The notes: a model not told the origin generated them from the letters alone. 64,000 nt of DNA from Mastigamoeba balamuthi (GCA_902651635.1 CACRSC010000009.1:58704-122703); one strand, 5' to 3'. Numbered from the stretch's first letter, positions 53,092 to 64,000 are shown. A program made the numbers and translations.

Positions 53092-55362
53092 CTACTGCTG
53101 CTGTTGCTGTTGCTGCTGCTGCTGCAGGGGGAGCAGGAAGATGGAGGTGACCAATGACTCGAGCTCCAGTGTCACGCGAGAGAGGTCCTGCGCCTCGGGC
53201 ACGTTGCCCGCTGTCTTGACGACGTTGCCCAGCACGACGCAGTACTCCCGGACCCTGGGCGGCACCTTCTCGAGCAGCACCAGGAGAGCCGTCAGCGGCC
53301 CGTCCGACTCCTCCGAGATCTTGTCCTTGAGGTACTGGCGGAAGTCGTTCAGCAGCGACGCGAACTCCGCGTAGGCCTTGAGCCTCGGCAGCGCCTCGAC
53401 AAAGATGTCGCTGATCGTGCCAGACGAGCTCCAGGCGTTCTCGCGGGCCTCGAGGGCGCAGTGTAGCTTGTGGTGGTCCACGCACGCCTGGTCCAGGAAC
53501 TGGCATATCTCCGTGAACGACCCCGCAAGCATCGCGGGCACCGCCCCGCACTGGTTCGCCACAAACGCCACCTTGCTCGCCTTCTGCAGCACCAAGACGA
53601 ACTCCCGCTCGGACTCGGCGAGGCTCAGCAGGGCCTTGAAGCTCTTTCGGCGGAAGTCACTGTCGCTGCCCTCGTTCGTCGAGGACGAGACGCAGCTCTG
53701 GCCGCGCGCTTCCTTGGCGCGGGCGATCTGCGAGTCGAGCGAGGCGAGGGCCTCTGGGTCGGCCGTGCCGCTGAGGTTGACCTCGGGGCTCTGCAGGACA
53801 AACGTCCCGGGGGACGTGGCGCTGCTGTGCACCTGGCAGGCGGCGAGGTCGACCTGGTACTGGAACACGCCGTCGTCGTTGTGCTCGTGCGTGGTGATGA
53901 CGAGGATGTCGCTGAACAGCCACAGCCGCTGCTTGCCCCTGGGCCCCCCGGCGGCCACGATCTGTCGGATGAAGACGCGCTCGGGGTTGTCGTTGAGGTT
54001 GCCCTCGTAGTCGCGCCAGTGCGAGCGGACCTCCTGCAGCTTGGACTTCTTCTCCGACTCGCGCTTCATCTCGTTGATGTAGTCGGCGATGCCCATGAGC
54101 TGCTCCACGGCGTCGGCCAGCAGCGGCCTGTCCGCGTGGCTCTCTGGCGTCGACTTGATCAGCTCCTGTATGAGCAGTACGTAGCGCGGTATCCTCTGCA
54201 CCGGCAGGATCAGGAAGCCGTCCACTGACAGGCCGTCCAGCTGCTCTGTGTAGTTGATGTCCTTGAAGGGGGGGGCAGTGCCGTCAGTGGCGGGAGGGGG
54301 CGCCGCTCGGAAGGTGTCCGTACATTGACGAATTGCTTGTACTTGGGATTTTTGTCCAGCAGGCTGAGGTGCAGTGCAAGTGCTTTCTCGTCTGGGGAGC
54401 GCAGTTTGTCAAAAGGTGCATTCCATGATGCAGTGCGCAGAGGGAGAGGGGGCAGTGGGCCGCCCTCACAGTTGTTGATGTAGGGCTTGTAGAGCTTGAA
54501 CGAGCGCGAGGCCTCCTGGAACAGGTCGCCCACGGTCGTGTCGTCGTCCCACGACTGTATTCTCTCGGTGAGGTCGCCGATGAGCGCCTGGTGCAGCGAC
54601 CGTATCGCCGGCAGGTTGGCGAAGAGCCCGTCCAGCTCCTCCTGCTCCAGCACCGCCTTGAGCGGCTTGGCGAACACCTGCGCGCGTGGCGTCAGTCCAC
54701 TGCCTCTCTCCCGCCCAGCGCGAGAGGAGGAAGAGGCGCACGAAGATGATCTTGGAGAGCTGCCTGACGTAGGTCTGCTCCGTCGCCAGCAGCTCCGCGG
54801 CGACCTTGGCCCTCCGCGCGAGCTTCCTCTCGTCGTCGTCGGCCGCGGGCGCTGGCGGCGGCGTGTGGCTGCCGGACGCCGGCTGCACGGCCCGCGGCGA
54901 GTGCAGCGGCGACGACACGGACCCCCGCAGCCCGATCTGCGGGCTGTCGGTCCTCCCGTCGTCCCCCAGCGCCACGCACGGCGACGACCGCCTCAGCAGG
55001 TCCCCGCTGCTGTGCCGCACCACCGCGCACCACGCCACGGGCGCCGGCGGCGGCGGGCTGCCCGCCGGCAGCGGCAGCGGCGGCGGCGGTATGTCGACGG
55101 CGAACGACCCCGACGGCGTCGACGGCGCCGACGACTTCCACCCCGCCGCTGCCGCGGGCGACGGCGGCACGAGGACCATGCCGAGCGGCGAGGGGCTCTT
55201 GGACCGCGGCGGCGTGGCGGCCGGGCGCGGGGTGGCGGCCGCTGGCATCGACGAGGGCCGCGCGTCCCGCGAGGGCACGGGGGGCGGCGGGCGGCAGCGC
55301 CCACGCGGGCTCGGGGGCGGCGAGCGCTGCGGTGGCCCGGGTGTGGGGAGGGTGTCGGACAT
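53092..55362 (-). CDS. RhoGEF (DH-PH) protein with a polyglutamine C-terminus
   Basis: Exons 55362-54742, 54677-54470, 54391-54324 and 54261-53092 give 688 residues. Residues 1-175 are Pro/Ser/Ala-rich. The Dbl-homology domain begins at KVAAELLATEQTYVRQL, passes through YKPYINNYEKALALH and KYKQFV, and includes the signature DGFLILPVQRIPRYVLLIQE. A PH-like region follows (LWLFSDILVITTHEH). The last 190 residues form a helical domain of unknown type. The protein ends in ten glutamines immediately before the stop codon (53095-53124). It should catalyse GDP/GTP exchange on Rho/Rac GTPases at membranes; the GTPase partner is not readable. All exon phases close. Confidence 0.85.
53095..53124 (-). 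repeat. CAG/CAA trinucleotide run encoding terminal polyQ
   Basis: Ten Gln codons, mixed CAG and CAA, directly before the TAG stop of the RhoGEF gene. Confidence 0.85.
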
Positions 55363-55559
55363 CGAGGGGGGGGGTCCCTGTTCTGGGTAGAGGGACGGTT
55401 CTTGGTGCCAAGCCGGAGACACGACGAAACGAAACAGATTTTCGGCCTGGATTCTGGAACACCAAAAATCAATCGGGTCAAGATCTTTCACAGAAAATTC
55501 AAACCCTGCAGCTCACAAGCTAAAAAAGACCCCCGCTGCCTGTTTGGTGCTGTGTGGTG
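55363..55559. promoter_or_regulatory. 197-nt divergent promoter region
   Basis: The start codons of the RhoGEF (minus) and the GH5 cellulase (plus) face away from each other across this gap. It is AT-richer than the flanking exons. No TATA element is certain. Confidence 0.4.
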
Positions 55560-57358
55560 ATGTTGCAGTTGGTGTTTTCGCAGAAACGACCGTTGGAACG
55601 GCGCTGCCCGGCTTGCAAGGCGGTCGCGGCAGCCTCCCTCGCGCTCCTGCCCCTGCTGCTGCAGCCCGGGCTGTGCACGAGCGCCTACGAGCCCTCCGTT
55701 GTCTACGAGAGGCACTGGGACTGGTCTGCAACCGCACCTTCGGACCTCACGGGCTGGGCCGGCATGCTCTCGTCCGCCACCGTCGTCCCCGGTGCCGGCC
55801 TTCGCATCTGCAACGCGCAGGTCAAGACGCCGTCGGCTGCGATGGTCACGTTCAGCCTGCCCGAGGAGGCGGTGGGGCCTGCGCCTCTGGTCGTCGAGCT
55901 GACGGGCTCTGTGGCGGGCGACAACGTGTCGCAGCCGCCGCAGTCGTACAACGGTGTCAAGTTCAACTTCGTCTGGGCGTCCCCTAACAGCGCCACGCAC
56001 TACGACGGTCCTGGTGGCCTGTATGGTTCGCGAGTGGTCTGTTTTTCCCGACAATCAAGTGACAAGGCGTCTGTACAGGAACGTTCGCTCGTAGAAACCT
56101 GAGCATCAACACCAACTTCGACGACGCGGTCGAGTCGGCGAAGGTCGTCCTCGGGCTGCAGGACAGCACGGGCTGCGTCGTCGTTGCGTCCGTCTCGCTG
56201 GTCGTGCGCAGCTGCCCCACGGGGTGGGAGTACGACACCGGAGTGTCCACGCGACTGCGCGGGACGATGGTGGCCACGACCATCACGCCCGCCTCGATCG
56301 CCACGCTCGGCAAGCACGGCTGGGGAGCCAACTTCATGCGCTGGCAGCTCGCGGACGCGGGCCTGTCGACCGCGGACACGACCGCCTGGTGGCCTCTGGT
56401 ACGGGCCAGGCTGGACCTCTTCGACGCCATGACGCCCAACATCACAGCGGCAGGCATCGTCGTCCTCCTCGACCTGCACTCCATTCCCGGCGGCTTCGTC
56501 AACGGCACCACATCCGAGATGATGCAGTTCTCGCCCGGCATGCTCGACGCGTTCGTCGACCTGTGGAGGCGCATCGCACTGCGGTACCGCGGGCAGAACC
56601 GCCCGATCTGGGCGTTCGACCTCCTCAACGAGCCGTCGTTCGGGGCCAAGGGCCAGGTGTCGACGTGGGAAGCCCTGGCCGAGCGCACGACCCGTGCGAT
56701 CCGCGAGGTCGACCCTCTGCGCTACGTCGTTATCAGCTGGACGGGAGACTTCCCGCCGATACGCCCCATGCCGCTGCCGCGCGTCGTCTACACGATACAC
56801 GTGTACCACCCGCACTGCTTCACGCACCAGGGCGTGTACGCCAGGTGGCCGTACGGCGTCCAGTACCCGAACCCCGCGATGGCGTGCGACGGCGGCCGCG
56901 CGTGGAACATCTCGGTGATCCGCCAGGACGTGCAGCGGACCCTCGCCTTCTCGCGCAGGTACCACATCGGCATCGTCGTGGGCGAGTTCTCGGCGGTGCG
57001 GTGGGCGCCAGACGGCAGCGCCTACAGGTACCTGCAAGACCTGATCCAGGTGCTCGAGGAGAACAGGTGGCACTGGTCCTACCACGCGTTCCGCGAGTGG
57101 CACGGGTGGAGCGTCGAGATAGGCGAGAACATGAACGTCACCAGCGTGTCTGCGACGCCGACGCAGAGGCAGCAGCTGCTCCAGCACTACTTCGGGATGA
57201 ATGCGGACCCTTACGCCGAGGCGTCGGTGTCGTCTGCAGGTTCGACAGTTCCGGGGTCTTCAGTTCAGAAAGCGGCCAGTTCAGCACAGGGGCACGGGCC
57301 ATCATCGTCTGGGCTCGTGCTCTGGCTGGTCCCTCTACTCCTCTCGTACTGGAAATAG
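55560..57358 (+). CDS. GH5-family secreted cellulase/endoglucanase, possibly membrane-anchored
   Basis: Exons 55560-56025 and 56079-57358 (53-nt intron, GTTCGC, phase 1) give 581 residues. The N-terminus has a signal-peptide core (VAAASLALLPLLLQPGLCTSA). A beta-rich N-terminal domain of about 190 residues precedes the GH5 barrel, which has GANFMRWQLADAG, VVLLDLHSIPGG, FDLLNEPSF (acid/base Glu in NEP), VVYTIHVYHP and IVVGEFSAVRW (nucleophile Glu). These enzymes cleave beta-1,4-glucans with retention. The C-terminus is Ser/Ala/Gly-rich followed by LVLWLVPLLLSYWK, which looks like a GPI-attachment signal or short membrane anchor. It probably digests bacterial or plant polysaccharide outside the cell. 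Confidence 0.85.
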
Positions 57359-57511
57359 GCAAATATAGAAGTCTGGCGCATGCCACGCGGCACGCTCCAT
57401 GGACCCCTGAAAATCAGTTGCTGTACAAATAACCGATTGGAAGACGATCAGGGCGGCTGAGATTTTCCTGGAAAGACCTTAGCAGAATCGCACAATTTGA
57501 ATTGAGCCGGG

Positions 57512-58603
57512 ATGGCAGAAGCCGCACGGGCACCCAACCCGGCAGCGCTCGAGTGCATGCGCGCGGCCGAGCGCCTCGAGACGACCACGTGCACGGTGCC
57601 CCTGGTGGGCCCCACGCGCCTCGACCGCCTGCAGGAGGCCTCTGACCAGTACAAGCGAGCAGCCGTCCTCTTCAAGACCACGGGCCACAGCACGACCCCT
57701 CCCCCTGGCCCGTCCGGGCACTCCTGACGCCTCCCGCCTGGGTGTACACGCAGGGCTCGACGCGGGGAGGGCGTTCAGCAAGCAGGGCGAGTGCATCGAG
57801 GCGACCGGAGAGGAGTTGTTCGAGGCGGCCCAGGCCTACGCCAACGCGGCCGCCTGCTACGGCAGGTGCGGCGACGACGCTCAGGCGCTCGAGCGCGCCG
57901 TCGTGTGCCACGAGCGCGCGAAGGACCTCTACGTCGTCGACGGGCTCTTCACCAGCGCCGCCAAGGAGCTGATGGTAATTTGGCCGCGCAGCAATCAATT
58001 GAATCCCGCGATCGGTCTCTAATTGGGGCCCCTATGGCCGCGCAGGACGCCGGGGCGCTGTGCGACAGGATCACCGAGCTGGAGGCCGCGCAGGGCGAGA
58101 GGCTGCGGGAGCTGCTGGAGCGGTCGGTGGCGTTCTACCTCACGGCCGAGGAGATGTACAGCGGCGAGCAGGCCGACTCCAAGAGCGTCGCGTGCCTCGC
58201 CAAGGCCGCCCGCCGCAAGGCCCTCCTCTCGGACTACGCCGCCGCCTCGGCGCTGTTCGAGCGCTGCTCGCAGGTCTCCTCGGAGCGCTCCTCGCTGCTC
58301 GCCACGCGCTGCGCGAGGTACTACCTGCGGTCCGTCGTCTGCCTGCTGGCCGCGGGCGACTGCGTGGCGGCCGCGGGGGCGCTCGAGAGGTACGCCCTCG
58401 CCAGCGCCCCGTTCGCGGGGTCGCGCGAGGCAGCGCTGTGCACGGCGCTCGTGCGGGCCGTGGGCGACTACGACGAGGAGGCGTTCACGGGCGCGCTGGC
58501 CGAGTGGGACGCGCACTCGAGGATCAAGAGGTGGCTGGCCACGGTGCTCAAGAGGGCCAAGGACAAGATGCTCGAGGAGAGCGGCGCGCCGTCTCTGGTG
58601 TGA
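57512..58603 (+). CDS. NAPG: Gamma-SNAP-like NSF attachment protein
   Basis: Exons 57512-57689, 57754-57974 and 58046-58603 give 318 residues, against about 312 for human gamma-SNAP. The TPR-like helical hairpins of the SNAP family are visible: RLQEASDQYKRAAVLFK, FEAAQAYANAAACYGR, AVCHERAKDLYVVDG and ALCTALVRAVGDYDEEAF near the C-terminus. SNAPs bridge NSF to SNARE bundles for disassembly after membrane fusion. The first intron appears to be GC-AG (GCACGA at 57690); no GT donor of the right phase exists, and the join gives KTTGHRLDAGRAFSKQGE. Confidence 0.8.
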
Positions 58604-59133
58604 AAAAAACGGTTGCAATCCCCGTTGTGGGCACCTGCATCAGTTCGCGGCTCCTCTGCGAGGTGGGTCGAGCGTGTCTCGGGGTGCGTGGAGACTGGGA
58701 ACCGGTACAAAAGCGGTGTATGCGCTGCTGAGACGCTGAGATGCGTATGAGTGAGCGCGTGACTGTGACTTGCGGTGCTCAATAAGAGAGCTGGATGGGG
58801 ACACGCCAGTAGCGGTAGTCAGAGCGCTGAACGGTGGTGGGGGATCAAGCTGGTGCACGTCGCGCGCGGTTCGCTCGCGGGCGCCAGAGGCCCGCGGATG
58901 AAGGAAAAGCGGCGTTTCCCTCGCTGTTGATGGCATTGGTGACGTCAACTGTGACATCAACGACCCAATTTCTGTCGCGCGCGCTCTAGTTTTTTCTCCT
59001 CTGTTCTTTGTACCTTTTCCTCTCCTTTGTCGCTCTGTACGCCCCTGCTGCCCCCCGAGCCTCCCCCCACTCCTTCCCCCCGTCTTCGCGCACGAGCTCA
59101 CGCGTGGCCCGCCCGACAGTTTTTTGAGGGAAG
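58604..59133. other. Intergenic, 530 nt, upstream of eL21
   Basis: It holds the SNAP 3' end and the eL21 promoter. No gene is supported. The last 150 nt are pyrimidine-rich. Confidence 0.5.
58988..59085 (+). promoter_or_regulatory. Pyrimidine-rich leader of eL21 (TOP-like)
   Basis: A nearly continuous C/T tract (TTTTTTCTCCTCTG..., CCTTTTCCTCTCCTTTG..., CCCCCC) runs up to about 50 nt before the eL21 start codon. Ribosomal protein genes in many eukaryotes begin transcription in such tracts. The actual start site is not known here. Confidence 0.4.
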
Positions 59134-59739
59134 ATGCCGCACTCTTTCGGTCTGAGGGCGCGTACTCGCCAGATGTTCAAGAGGCCCTTCCGTGGCCATG
59201 GCCCTGAGCACCTGACGACCTACCTCCGCACGTACAAGCTGGGGGACTACGTCGACATCGTCGCCAACGGCGCCGAGCACCGCGGCATGCCCTACAAGTA
59301 CTACCAGGGCAAGACCGGCCGCATCTGGAACGTCACGGCCCGCGCCGTCGGCGTCGAGGTCAACAAGAAGGTCGGCAACCGCATCATCGCCAAGAGGATC
59401 CACGTGCGCGTCGAGCACGTCCGCCCCAGCCAGTGCCGCAAGGACTTCGTCGAGCGCATGCGCGCGCGCACCGCCGCCATCGCCGAGTGGTCCGCCAAGG
59501 TCAAGGCCGGTGGTCAGTACCCCATTCTCTTCTCCTCCCCCTCTGCTATCAAATCTATCAAATCAAATAGGGGGCGCACGGCACTCACTCGTATCTTCTC
59601 CTGCGCGCCAACAGAGAAGCTCCCCCGCCCCTGCATGAGGCGCCTGCCCGCGCAGCCCAAGCCCGCCGCCCTGATCAGGCGCAGAAAGATCGACGAGCTC
59701 GAGACCCTGACCCCCCTGCGCTACCAGCCCGTCTACTAA
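59134..59739 (+). CDS. RPL21: 60S ribosomal protein L21 (eL21)
   Basis: Exons 59134-59512 and 59615-59739 (102-nt intron; the donor is GTCAGT, or GTGGTC three bases earlier) give 167 residues. Family signatures are [49 protein letters not shown] and [13 protein letters not shown]. eL21 binds 5S/28S rRNA near the central protuberance of the large subunit. The normal eukaryotic start (MPHSFG, followed by R-T-R) is present and the length is about that of yeast (160) and plant (164) proteins. Confidence 0.95.
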   Translation: MPHSFGLRARTRQMFKRPFRGHGPEHLTTYLRTYKLGDYVDIVANGAEHRGMPYKYYQGKTGRIWNVTARAVGVEVNKKVGNRIIAKRIHVRVEHVRPSQCRKDFVERMRARTAAIAEWSAKVKAGGQYPILFSSPSAIKSIKSNRGRTALTRIFSCAPTEKLPRPCMRRLPAQPKPAALIRRRKIDELETLTPLRYQPVY

Positions 59740-60137
59740 GCAGGCGGCAGCAGCAGACGCGTGCTATGCCCGTTCCGACTCGCGGCGCCCCTGCGCCACG
59801 CGGCCACGGGGCCCTCTCTCTTCCTCTCCTCTGCTCTGTCCTCTGCCGTTGGGGGGTCTCGGTGGGGAGGGAGCGGGGGCCGCTGGGCCCGTGGCGGGGG
59901 CGCCCGGGTGCCATCGAACGGCATGCTTCCCCCCCTCAGTTCGCCCCCTGGAAACAAAGACAAGCCAAGGATCGGAAAAGGCTCCTCATCTCCCGCTGGT
60001 GCTTTTATGTCTCCCCGGCCTCTTTCTGTGAGCTGCTCACCGTGAATCCCACCAAAGATTCAGTGCGCCGAGAATCTCGTTGCCTGCTTTTTTGGCTAAT
60101 CGCTCTATTGAGGGGCGGTTCCACAAGGCACACACAG
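59740..60137. other. Intergenic, 398 nt
   Basis: It lies between the eL21 stop and the cyclase start codon. A CT-rich patch at 59814-59845 is the only notable texture. No gene was recognised. Confidence 0.5.
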
Positions 60138-63100
60138 ATGGACAAGTCGCAGTCGCGCCTGCCTCCGCTGGACAAGAACCGACCAGGTACATACTGTGCC
60201 CACCCTGCCCATCCGCAAGTGGCGCGATGCACAGTGCACTGGCAGTGTCGCCCCCCGAATCCACGCAGTGCTCTAAAAATGGCCACTGCAACGCAGCCAC
60301 CGTGGCAGCCGAGGCGCCGCCCAAGCGGGCTCGCAGCCCACATGTACGCCGTCCCATCCGGCGGCCACGCCCGTCCCGCCGCGCACCTCACCGAGGCTCC
60401 GGGGGCAGTCTGACTCGGAGAGGTGGGACTCGCTGGACCCCGAGTGCATTGCTGTCCTCGAGGAGCTCGCCCGCGGGCTGCCCACGAGCCCGCACCGCCC
60501 CGAGGACAGGCCCACTGTCTCGCAGTTCCTGGCGTGAGTGGACCGACAACAGTGCCGATGTCAATGACACCACCCTGTGCAGGCTTGTGAAGCAGAAGGA
60601 CGCTGCGGTCAAGTCGCTGCACCAGCTGTTCACGGACCTCGAGACCAAGGTCAGTCTGCTCTGTCGTTGAGCGTGGGCGGAGAGCTCACACTGCTGGGGG
60701 CGGGGGACCACGGCCAGAGGACGCAACTGCAGGACACCCTGGAGCAGAACAGCAAGATGAAGCAGAAGCTGGAGAAGATGGAGGAGTTTGTCGAGAGCAA
60801 CAGGGGCCAGCTCGACGAGCTCGCCCGCCAGCGCGACCGCGTCGACGAGCTCGCCCGTAAGCTCTCCCAGGAGCAGGCAGTGCGTGTCCCGTTTCCCCTG
60901 CTCCCTTGGACGCCAACGCGAGGGCCTCGCAGTCGAAAGAGGAGCTCGAGAAGGCCAGGGCGGACCTCGAGCAGCAGGTGGACTCGCTGAGCGCGGAGCT
61001 GTCGGTCCTGACGACGGTCTCCAAGGCGCTCAAGAAGAAGGAGGCGGTCTACCAGGCCGAGCTGGCCAAGCTGGCGCAGGAGAAGGAGGTCCTCGAGCAG
61101 CAGGCCGGGGAGGCGCGCCAGGAGCAGGAGGACCGCATCGCCGACGCCACGCGCATCCACACGCAGCTGACGACCGCCCTCGAGCGCGTCACCGCCCGCA
61201 CCGAGCAGCTCGACAAGCAGTACAAGGAGCTCGAGGCGCGCGACTCCCCCCGATTCGCGCCCGCAGCCGCAATCAATTGACGGGCTGCACTTTTTCCTCT
61301 TGGACCACAGGAGCAACTGCAGAGGAGCAAGGACCAGGCGGTCAGCCTGATGCACCAGATCGCCCTCAACGACGCCGAGGCGGCGCGCGAGGCCCGCCTG
61401 GAGCGCCGCCGGCGCGAGGCAGAGGCCATCGACCGCGCCAAGTACCCCATGGGCGAGGTCACGCTGGTCTTCACGGACATCCAGGCGAGCACCGCGCAGT
61501 GGGAGGAGATGCCCGAGGCCATGGGCCGCGCGCTGCGCATACACGACGACATCGCGCGCACGGCGCTGCGCGAGGACGGCGGGTACGAGGTCAAGACAGA
61601 GGGCGACAGCTTCATGCTGGCGTTCCGCACGCCCCTGAGCGCTGTACGCTGGTGCACCAAGGTCCAGCAGCGCCTGCTCGAGGCCGACTGGCCCGAGGAG
61701 CTGCTGCGCAACAAGTTCTCGTGCGTCGAGGCCGACAGCGCGTCGGGCGCCCCGATGTTCCGCGGGCTGCGCGTGCGGATGGGCGCGCACCTCTGCAAGC
61801 CGCAGACGCAGCTCGACGCGTCGACGGGGCGCATCGACTACGTCGGCGTCGCCGTCAACCACGCGGCGAGGATCGCGGGCAGCGCGACGGGCGGCCAGAT
61901 ACTGATAAGCGAGTCGACGCTGTCGCCCATCCGCGCCGAGCTGGGCCAGGACGTCGTCGTGGCGCCCTTTGGCGAGATCACGCTGAACCTCGTGATGACC
62001 GAGAAGCTCTACCAGGTCCTGCCCAAGAGCCTCTCGGCGCGCAACTTCGAGCGGCGCGAGTTCCAGCCGAGCCATGCGAGCAAGAACTCGCTGACGCTCA
62101 AGTACGTGCAGATGAACCAGCTCGAGACCAAGCTCGAGCAGATCGTAGGCGTCATCGACAAGACGCTCGACGGCCGCGTCGCCGAGGCCGCGCGCGACGC
62201 CGGCGAGCCGCAGAGCGAGGAGGCCCTCAAGTCGCGCCTGCGCGTGGCGGGCGCGCAGCTCGCGGACATGCGGGAGAAGATCGCCGAGGAGACCAAGCGC
62301 AGGAACGCGCTCAAGGAGAAGGTCGGGCGCAAGCAGAAGAGGGTCGACGAGCTGAGGGACGAGCTGCAGCAGCGCAGGAGCGAGCGCGAGCTCTACAAGC
62401 GCATCGCGGACGACTACACGTGCGAGAAGCGCGCCAAGGACATGGCGCTCGTCAAGGCCAACGCGGTCACGTTCTGTCTGCTCCTCAAGGAGTCCATCCT
62501 CGAGCAGCAGCTCCAAGCGGTGCCGCTCCGCCCCTTCGGTGCCTTCCCGCGACTGACCTCTTTCTCCCTCGCCTTCTGCAGATGAACGCGGAGAAGGAGC
62601 TCTACGCCAAGCAGGCCGAGTCGATCATGGCGCAGACGAGGAAGCTCGGCGTGCAGGTGATGGACCTCAAGGACCTCGACAAGCTCAGCTCGGAGCAGCT
62701 CGCCAAGATCGAGGCCGCGTCGCTCGCCGAGCGCCAGCGGTACCTCGAGGACGAGCTGGCCCGCCTGCGCGCCGACATCGCCATGTACGAGAAGATGCTC
62801 GAGGACCTCTCCAAGCACGCGCAGCAGGGCGCCCAGGAGGAGGCCAACGCGCAGAAGGCCGAGGCCCAGAAGGCGGCTGCGGCTGCGGCCCCCGCCAAGA
62901 AGCCCGCGGAGAAGAAGGACAAGGACAAGGAGGAGGGCAAGGAGGGCAAGGAGGGCGAGGAGGAGGCGGGGGCGGACGAGGCGTCGCCAGAGGCGCTGCT
63001 GGAGCACCAGGCGGAGCTGCAGGAGGAGCTGGCGACGATCAACACGGAGCTCAAGGGGCTCGAGGAGCAGCTCAACAGCCTCGAGGACCGCATGAAGGCC

Positions 63101-63355
63101 GTCGTCGAGGACGCGACCACGTCGGCGCCCACGGTGTCGGCGCTCGAGAAGAAGAAGACGCTGCTGCAGTACAAGGTCAACCGCGTGATGCAGGAGAAGC
63201 GCAGGCTCGAGAGGCAGCTCTCGTCGCTGCGCGAGATACACGCGGAGGAGAAGAAGCTCGTCGAGGCCGCGCTCGCGCAGCAGGAGAAGCAGTCGATCGC
63301 CATCAACCGCAAGCTGCGCATGTTCGAGGAGTCGCTCAAGCAGCACACCACCTGA
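60138..63355 (+). CDS. Soluble class III nucleotidyl cyclase flanked by coiled coils
   Basis: Exons 60138-60186, 60297-60343, 60409-60533, 60583-60649, 60733-60879, 60933-61235, 61311-62519 and 62582-63355 give 906 residues. A long N-terminal coiled coil (residues about 90-290) leads to one cyclase homology domain at about 294-480: VTLVFTDIQASTAQW (metal Asp), YEVKTEGDSFMLAF (second metal Asp, preceded by the adenine-selecting Lys), IDYVGVAVNHAARIAG. Another long coiled coil fills the C-terminal 400 residues, with an Ala/Lys/Glu-rich break. The Lys and Asp at the purine-selecting positions favour ATP, so adenylyl cyclase is the likelier activity. A single domain requires homodimerisation, which the coiled coils would support. 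There is no membrane helix. The small exon 60297-60343 and the GC donor (GCGCGC) at 61236 are the least certain parts. Confidence 0.8.
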
Positions 63356-63816
63356 GCCACCATGTATCACTGACACGCCACGCAGCTGCGCTGGGCCACA
63401 TCTGCCGGACACCTGCTTGGGGTGCAAACCAGACACACAGTACAGACAGAATACAATCCGCTACCTCTGGGCCCGCCATCACGCTTAGGCGATGCCGACC
63501 TCTCAATCCCCTTTTGTTTGGAGTTGTCGGTTCCATGCGAACAACACGTTGTGACAGGAGCCCAAAGCAGATAGGAATGCCTCGGCCTTCACCGGTTGGT
63601 TCTCCGCGGTCGCACTCGCAGTTCCTAAAATCCAGTCCAGACAACGAGGGTTCCCACTCAGAACCCACCTCGCACACACCACCGCCCGACGTGATGCCAG
63701 AGCACCGCCAGCACACACGCGGCCAGCTCAGCGCAGTCCTCCGAGGAGAGAGGCAAACGGCAGCCGGTGTCGGTCTCGAAAATCTCGACGAGACCCCGAA
63801 AACACCAATCACGGCA
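63356..63816. other. Intergenic, 461 nt
   Basis: It lies between the cyclase stop and the next plus-strand ATG. It is less GC-rich than the exons and no gene is supported. It presumably holds the promoter of the right-edge gene. Confidence 0.5.
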
Positions 63817-64000
63817 ATGTCCTTCCTGCGCCGCCACAAGGCCTACGTCAGCGCGCCGTCGCTGGCCGAGCTCGCGTCCTCCGAGGACGACGACTCGTCC
63901 GAGGAGTTCGCGGAGACTGCTGCGGACCGCGAGTCCGAGGACGCGGCCCCCGTCCCGATCTCCGCCCGCACGCAGTCGCCGCTGGCCCCGCTGCTCCGCA
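63817..64000 (+). CDS. 5' end of an unrecognised gene running off the right edge
   Basis: An ATG at 63817 opens an uninterrupted 61-codon frame to the window end. It starts MSFLRRHKAYVSAPS and continues with an acidic Ser/Glu/Asp stretch (ASSEDDDSSEEFAET) and a Pro/Ala-rich part. GC-rich third positions match local coding DNA. The family cannot be told from this segment. Confidence 0.5.
   Translation, partial: MSFLRRHKAYVSAPSLAELASSEDDDSSEEFAETAADRESEDAAPVPISARTQSPLAPLLR

Overview
The window is a gene-dense stretch of nuclear DNA from a free-living unicellular eukaryote with a GC-rich genome. Almost every gene is split by short introns (mostly 40-100 nt). Exon phases close exactly, coding third positions are mostly G or C, and the products are eukaryote-specific: TRRAP/Tra1, ASCC3-type Ski2-like helicase, Rab, gamma-SNAP, RhoGEF, ribosomal protein eL21, F-box, class I PDE. 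Several architectures (Ras-family GTPase joined to a vWA module, Myxococcus-type Cys-rich repeats on membrane proteins, a receptor-like PDE, coiled-coil cyclase) recall amoebozoans or other heterotrophic protists, but I cannot name the species. All exon coordinates are my own splice predictions from reading frame, phase and family motifs.

Left part (1-16 kb): two tandem minus-strand MFS drug-transporter paralogues (the first cut by the window edge), an F-box protein, a five-exon gene of unknown function whose 2-kb last intron carries a CASTOR-like ACT-domain gene on the opposite strand, a MIB/HERC2-domain protein, a nucleoredoxin-like protein with DC1 fingers, and a small orphan gene. Middle (16-32 kb): a complete 14-exon TRRAP/Tra1 gene of about 3,814 residues, then a Rab GTPase fused to a Sec23/24-like zinc-ribbon and vWA module. 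32-41 kb: two tandem paralogous Cys-rich type I membrane proteins, an M28 metallopeptidase and an 11-exon orphan multi-pass membrane protein. 41-57 kb: a receptor-type cyclic-nucleotide phosphodiesterase, a 13-exon ASCC3 helicase, a RhoGEF and a GH5 cellulase. Right part (57-64 kb): gamma-SNAP, eL21, a coiled-coil class III nucleotidyl cyclase and the first exon of a gene running off the end.

Genes are not arranged in operons. Convergent pairs are separated by as little as 77-145 nt, and several divergent pairs share 190-460 nt that must hold both promoters. Functional themes are transcription co-activation (TRRAP), ribosome rescue and translation (ASCC3, eL21), vesicle traffic (Rab-vWA, SNAP), nutrient sensing (CASTOR-like), cyclic-nucleotide turnover (cyclase and receptor PDE) and extracellular digestion or sensing (GH5, Cys-rich receptors).

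Splice sites are distinctive. Donors are dominated by GTGCGY/GTACGY, and 8 of about 81 inferred introns start with GC, mostly GCACG, instead of GT.
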